A stretch of DNA of 9,576 nucleotides from Caldisericota bacterium (lineage in GTDB: Bacteria > CAIJMQ01 > JAADFP01). The DNA lies in assembly GCA_013152825.1 (NCBI GenBank), contig JAADFP010000053.1, positions 1-9,576 on the forward strand, in the 5' to 3' direction. The position numbers and the translations under genes were made by a program. The notes under the pieces are model-generated. The model saw only the letters and a list, made by a program, of their open reading frames with translations, was not told the DNA's origin and ran no database searches. How positions within the stretch are numbered: the stretch's first letter is position 1; each line of letters starts with the position of its first letter. Of this stretch, positions 6,733 through 9,576 are shown piece after piece.

Positions 6733-8212
6733 AACCTGGGTGGGAATAGGCCTGGGGGTATGGCTTCTGTACCTGGTAGTAGAATTGCGCCAGCATCCTG
6801 AGGCGCTTGCCCTTTCAGTGATTGCTTTCCTGGTTTTTGTTTTCCTGGCCTGGCGTTTGCACAAAGTGGAAAAAGAACTTAATTATGCGGAACGAGAAAA
6901 GGAAAGCCTCTCCCTTAAACTTGAGGATAGAGAAAAAATAGCAGAGATTTTCGAAGAAATTAGCGAGATGTACGATATATTCGTAGAGAAAATAGATTTT
7001 GAGAGCCTGGTTAAGAAAACCGCAGACTTTGTGGGCAGAATTCTGGAGGCGGACCTGGCCATGGTAAAAGTATTTATACCGGGAGTAGTAGATAAAGAAG
7101 TAATTGTAGGGGATGAAACCATTAAAATCCCCCCGAAAATTGTGAAAGTACTCCTCAAACAGCGCAAAGACATGTTTATTGAAGATGTTACCCATTATCC
7201 ACCCTTTAACCTGCTGTCAGAGCAAAAATTTTCCAAGGTAATTTCCTGCCCTTTGCATACCAAGGCCTCTACCTATGGGTTTATCGTGGGGTTCAACAGA
7301 GAGAGAAGGTTTACCAATATGCAGCAATTTTTGCTCACCAATTTTGCTCACCACATTTCATTACTGGTGGAAAATGCACAACTGCTGGAAAGGATTAAAG
7401 AAACCACGCTTAAAAGAGAAAGGGATGGCATTTTAGACCTCAGAAAACTCCAGGAGAAGATTTCCATAGAGAAAAAAGTAGAAGAGAGAGAGATGGAGTT
7501 GGCCCGCGAGATACAGAAAAAACTGCTTCCTTTCCCCCTGCCGGAAGTCCCGGGTGTAGAGCTCCATGCAATCTCCCGGGCCTCTTTTGAGGTGGGTGGT
7601 GATTATTTTGACGTTTTTCCCCTGCGCAAGGGAAACTGGGGGATTGTTATGGCGGATGTATCGGGTAAGGGTGTACCTGCTTCTCTTATTATGGTTATGC
7701 TGCGAACGGCACTGCGTACTTTCCCACACCCGGTAAAAGAAGACCCCTTGCGCTGTATAAAAGAGATAAACAGGTACATTTACCGGGAAACCGAGGAAAA
7801 TATGTTTGTATCGCTTATCTATCTTATCTTTTTACCAAAAGAAGGCAAGCTGCGCTTTGTTAATGCTGGGGGAGAAATGCCTCTTCTTTACCGGAAGGAT
7901 GCCCACACCATAGAGGAACTTTCCAGCGAGGGTATGGTAGTAGGGCTTCTACCGGACTGGGAATATGGCGAAGTTAAAGAGATTATGCTGAAAAAGGACG
8001 ACCACCTGCTTCTTTATACCGACGGCGTCATAGAGGCGGCAAGCCCACAGGGAGAGCTTTATGGCGAGGAAAGGCTGAAAAGCTTTCTGGAGAAAAAGGG
8101 AAAATTACCACCGCAGGTATTCTTAAAAGAACTGGAAATGGAAGTAATGGGTTTTTCCTGGAATAAACCTCTTGCAGACGACCTAACCCTTCTGGCCATA
8201 AGGAGAAAATAA
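6719..8212 (+). CDS. Membrane-anchored GAF-domain PP2C (SpoIIE/RsbU-type) serine phosphatase
   Basis: Protein of 497 residues. Two hydrophobic segments at about 7-22 and 30-46 form an N-terminal membrane hairpin, followed by a charged coiled coil (48-75). A GAF-like sensor domain spans about 85-225, then a second coiled coil (222-262). The switch-helix motif AREIQKKLLP (262-271) precedes the PP2C/SpoIIE catalytic domain. Metal-binding motifs are GGDYFD (293-298), ADVSGKG (312-318), YTDGVIEA (433-440) and DDLTLL (487-492). The usual NAGH motif is NAGG here (382-385). The likely substrate is the phosphorylated STAS protein encoded just upstream. The TTG start at 6719 has GGAGA 6 bases before it and overlaps the STAS gene by 14 bases. 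The membrane hairpin has almost no extracytoplasmic loop, so it probably anchors rather than senses; the GAF domain is the better candidate signal input. Ligand unknown. Confidence 0.95.
   Translation: MKKNKTWVGIGLGVWLLYLVVELRQHPEALALSVIAFLVFVFLAWRLHKVEKELNYAEREKESLSLKLEDREKIAEIFEEISEMYDIFVEKIDFESLVKKTADFVGRILEADLAMVKVFIPGVVDKEVIVGDETIKIPPKIVKVLLKQRKDMFIEDVTHYPPFNLLSEQKFSKVISCPLHTKASTYGFIVGFNRERRFTNMQQFLLTNFAHHISLLVENAQLLERIKETTLKRERDGILDLRKLQEKISIEKKVEEREMELAREIQKKLLPFPLPEVPGVELHAISRASFEVGGDYFDVFPLRKGNWGIVMADVSGKGVPASLIMVMLRTALRTFPHPVKEDPLRCIKEINRYIYRETEENMFVSLIYLIFLPKEGKLRFVNAGGEMPLLYRKDAHTIEELSSEGMVVGLLPDWEYGEVKEIMLKKDDHLLLYTDGVIEAASPQGELYGEERLKSFLEKKGKLPPQVFLKELEMEVMGFSWNKPLADDLTLLAIRRK
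8200..8206 (+). promoter_or_regulatory. Ribosome binding site for the ROK kinase gene
   Basis: AAGGAGA, the best Shine-Dalgarno match in the window, sits in the last codons of the phosphatase gene. It is 5 bases from the ATG at 8212 and 8 bases from a second ATG at 8215. Either may be the true start, changing the protein by one residue. Confidence 0.65.
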
Positions 8213-9156
8213 TGATGAAAGCAATAGGATTGGATTTAGGAGGGACATTTATAAAAGTAGGGCTGGTGGATGAGACCGGCAGAATTTTGAGGAAGAACCA
8301 ATTGCCCACCCGGGGAGAAGAAGGAAGAAACGTAGTACTTGCCCAGATGGAAAAAGCGGTGCGAGAAATCCTGGAGAGTGGGATAACGGGGATAGGCATA
8401 GGGACCCCGGGCATAGTGGACAGGAAGGGCATTGTTTACAGTGCACCGAATTTGCCCGAATGGGATCAATTAAATCTAAAAAAACATTTTGAAGAAAAAC
8501 TTTCCCTGCCAGTAGTGGTAGAAAACGATGTAAATACCATTACCTGGGGAGAATACTTATTCGGGGCCGGAAAAGGGGTGCGTTGCATGGTATGTATAAC
8601 TCTGGGCACAGGAGTGGGAGGAGGTGTAGTCATTGATGGCAAACTCTTGAGAGGAGACGAATACTCTGCAGTAGAATTGGGGCATATACCCATAAACTAC
8701 AAGGGCCCTCTCTGTAAATGCGGGAACAGGGGGTGCATTGAGAGATATGTAGGGGCGCAGTACATAGCAGCCATGGCCAAAAGAGAAATACAGCGAGGGA
8801 GAAAGAGCAAAATAAAAGAAATAGTAAAAGGCAACCTGGCAGAAATTACTCCCAAGGTAATCTCTCAAGCCTATAACCAGGGAGATAAACTATCCGAGGA
8901 AATATGGATAACAGTAGGTAGGTACCTGGGGGCATTTTTCTCCGGTATAGTTAATATATTCAACCCGGAAATCATAGTTATTGGCGGCGGTATTTCACAG
9001 GTAGGGGAGATACTTTTTTCTTCCATAAAAAAAGAGATAAAGAATCGCTCCTATGCCCTTTTCAGCCAGGGACTCCAGGTAGTGCCTGCCACCCTGGGTG
9101 TGGAAGCAGGTATCGTTTCTGCCGCTTCCTTGGTGCTGAGAAGCAGGAATGAATAG
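8212..9156 (+). CDS. ROK-family sugar kinase (glucokinase-like)
   Basis: Cytoplasmic ATP-dependent sugar kinase of 314 residues, a typical ROK length. The N-terminal phosphate-binding motif is IGLDLGGTFIKVGLVD (5-20). Further motifs are GIGTPGIVD (62-70), the catalytic and sugar-binding segment ENDVN with Asp106, WGEYLFGAGKG, and the second phosphate motif ITLGTGVGGGVVIDG (129-143). ELGH (155-158) with CKCGNRGCIE (168-177) supplies the His and three Cys of the ROK zinc site, all present. IIVIGGGIS near the C-terminus is the adenosine-side motif. There is no N-terminal helix-turn-helix, so this is an enzyme and not a ROK repressor of the NagC/XylR kind. Glucose is the default guess, but ROK kinases also use N-acetylmannosamine, fructose or other sugars and the sequence does not decide. 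The phosphatase stop and this start share one base (TAATG), tying it to the signalling cassette. Confidence 0.94.
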   Translation: MMKAIGLDLGGTFIKVGLVDETGRILRKNQLPTRGEEGRNVVLAQMEKAVREILESGITGIGIGTPGIVDRKGIVYSAPNLPEWDQLNLKKHFEEKLSLPVVVENDVNTITWGEYLFGAGKGVRCMVCITLGTGVGGGVVIDGKLLRGDEYSAVELGHIPINYKGPLCKCGNRGCIERYVGAQYIAAMAKREIQRGRKSKIKEIVKGNLAEITPKVISQAYNQGDKLSEEIWITVGRYLGAFFSGIVNIFNPEIIVIGGGISQVGEILFSSIKKEIKNRSYALFSQGLQVVPATLGVEAGIVSAASLVLRSRNE

Positions 9157-9250
9157 TGAATAGTAAGCAGCGAATGTTAAGTGTGTATCCTGGTAATCCT
9201 GGTTTCGTAGTATCCTGGGAGAAAGTTTTAGGTTTGTTTAGGGTTTAGCC
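9151..9250 (+). repeat. Short tandem and spaced repeats after the ROK kinase gene
   Basis: This AT-rich stretch starts at the kinase stop codon and holds three kinds of short repeat. GAATAGT is repeated in tandem at 9151-9157 and 9158-9164 and followed in 7-base register by AAGCAGC and GAATGTT. ATCCTGG occurs three times (9187-9193, 9196-9202, 9212-9218). TTTAGG/TTTAGGG-like units follow at 9227-9248. No reading frame or terminator hairpin was found in it. Confidence 0.55.
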
Positions 9251-9265
9251 CAATACCAGCCCTAC

Positions 9266-9293
9266 CTGTCATACCCGCGGAAGCGGGTATCCA
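9266..9293 (+). repeat. REP-like palindromic element, copy 1
   Basis: CTGTCATACCCGCGGAAGCG begins the element. Positions 9271-9278 (ATACCCGC) pair perfectly with 9283-9290 (GCGGGTAT) around a GGAA loop, flanked by GTC on the left and CCA on the right. The pattern GTCATNCCNGC...GCNGGNATCCA resembles short palindromic repeats scattered through many environmental bacterial genomes. No T run follows on either strand, so it does not look like an intrinsic terminator. Confidence 0.6.
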
Positions 9294-9335
9294 AAAGAGT
9301 AGATGTGCATATCTCGGCAGGCAAGGCAATATGAA

Positions 9336-9386
9336 GTGGATTCCTGCTTGCGCCCCGATGTTCACCGGGACAGGCAGGAATGACGG
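9336..9386 (-). repeat. REP-like palindromic element, copy 2, inverted and with a longer loop
   Basis: Read on the minus strand this begins GTCATTCCTGC and ends GCAGGAATCCAC, the same frame of sequence as copy 1 but in opposite orientation. Arms ATTCCTGC (9340-9347) and GCAGGAAT (9374-9381) pair perfectly. The 26-base interior contains a smaller CCCG/CGGG hairpin (9354-9357 with 9366-9369). Copies 1 and 2 thus form a tail-to-tail inverted pair, 42 bases apart. Confidence 0.6.
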
Positions 9387-9415
9387 AGGAGAAACAGGTG
9401 GGGAAGGACGGTAGA

Positions 9416-9436
9416 CGAAACACGCATGGCGTTTCG
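9416..9436 (+). repeat. Small imperfect inverted repeat
   Basis: CGAAAC (9416-9421) pairs with GTTTCG (9431-9436). Alternatively CGAAA and CGC pair with GCG and TTTCG around ATG, leaving CA bulged. No poly-T follows. It may be part of the same repeat-rich block or a chance hairpin. Confidence 0.35.
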
Positions 9437-9459
9437 CACTGCCTTACCGCAACCGATTA

Positions 9460-9473
9460 CCGGTAGCCGGTAG
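9460..9473 (+). repeat. Tandem 7-mer CCGGTAG x2
   Basis: Two perfect adjacent copies of CCGGTAG. They are short and of unknown significance, and lie directly before the third REP-like half element. Confidence 0.5.
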
Positions 9474-9477
9474 TTGG

Positions 9478-9500
9478 GTGGATTCCCCGCTTACGCCCCG
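9478..9500 (-). repeat. REP-like element, half copy 3
   Basis: GTGGATTCCCCGCTTACGCC and the next three bases CCG repeat the left part of copy 2 (9336-9357), with two substitutions and one extra base. The matching right arm (GGAATGAC) is absent. The element breaks off 7 bases before the ATG at 9508, so it abuts the next gene. Confidence 0.5.
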
Positions 9501-9507
9501 AAGGCAA

Positions 9508-9576
9508 ATGGAAAACATCTTATCTCTTTTAGGCAAGCATTTTACCTGTCCGCACTGTGGAAGGAAGCATTATATT
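9508..9576 (+). CDS. Start of an unidentified gene with a CxxCG..H motif (possibly glycerol-1-phosphate dehydrogenase-like)
   Basis: An ATG at 9508 opens a frame that runs to the window end for 23 codons without a stop: MENILSLLGKHFTCPHCGRK, then HYI. The CPHCGRKH segment looks like a zinc knuckle. The pattern LLGxxFTCxxCGxxHxI recalls, from memory, the N-terminus of some bacterial AraM/sn-glycerol-1-phosphate dehydrogenase proteins, but also many small zinc-ribbon proteins. A weak Shine-Dalgarno (GAAGG, 9500-9504) precedes the ATG by 3 bases. The gene is separated from the preceding operon by about 350 bases of repeats and is probably transcribed independently. That it is a real gene is moderately likely; its identity is a guess. 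Confidence 0.4.
   Translation, partial: MENILSLLGKHFTCPHCGRKHYI

Noticed and set aside
8212..9156. ROK transcriptional repressor
   Set aside because: There is no N-terminal helix-turn-helix; the protein begins directly with the kinase phosphate-binding motif.
9227..9248. Telomere-like TTTAGGG repeat
   Set aside because: There is only one full unit and a few partial ones, in an otherwise clearly bacterial context; similarity to plant telomeres is coincidental.
9271..9290. Intrinsic terminator for the operon
   Set aside because: The hairpin is perfect and GC-rich, but no T run follows on either strand, and similar elements recur nearby, so a repeat family is the better explanation.
9266..9500. 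CRISPR array
   Set aside because: The repeats are palindromic, differ in orientation and length, and have unequal spacing, and no cas gene is present.

Overview
The window holds one compact block of plus-strand genes from the left edge to 9156. After it come about 350 bases of repeat-rich intergenic DNA and the first codons of another gene at the right edge. From the first gene to the last kinase no gap exceeds 13 bases. Most junctions overlap (ATGA at 578, 3076 and 4882; TAATG at 8212; 14-base overlaps at 2178 and 6719), so the block reads like one long operon with translational coupling. No promoter or intrinsic terminator could be identified with confidence.

Layout: (1) 3-581, the C-terminal part of a NodB-type polysaccharide deacetylase, cut by the window edge. 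(2) 578-3079, two biosynthetic genes: nadB (L-aspartate oxidase, first step of NAD synthesis) and purC (SAICAR synthetase, purine synthesis). purC is split into two frames by an exact 5-base tandem duplication, GAGTT GAGTT, at 2811-2820. Removing one copy restores a normal protein of 298 residues. (3) 3076-3771, an exported DUF3108 protein. (4) 3785-8212, a signalling cassette: a soluble PAS histidine kinase, an NtrC-type sigma54 activator with an intact GAFTGA motif, a STAS anti-anti-sigma protein, and a membrane-anchored GAF/PP2C (SpoIIE-type) phosphatase. (5) 8212-9156, a ROK-family sugar kinase. (6) 9157-9507, non-coding DNA with short tandem repeats and two inverted copies plus one half copy of a palindromic REP-like element. 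(7) 9508-9576, the start of a gene whose product begins with a CxxCG..H motif.

The signalling genes suggest two layers. The kinase probably phosphorylates Asp53 of the regulator, which would activate sigma54 promoters elsewhere. The phosphatase probably dephosphorylates Ser57 of the STAS protein, as in RsbU/RsbV partner switching. No RsbW-type serine kinase/anti-sigma factor is visible, so the target of the second layer is unknown.

Organism: a bacterium, with ATG and TTG starts, purine-rich Shine-Dalgarno sites and Lys/Glu-rich proteins. The sigma54 system and a DUF3108 protein are more typical of diderm lineages. The intergenic palindromes resemble repeats common in uncultivated environmental bacteria. 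I cannot name a phylum. Nothing here amounts to a clearly new biological system; the most solid unusual observation is the purC frameshift.
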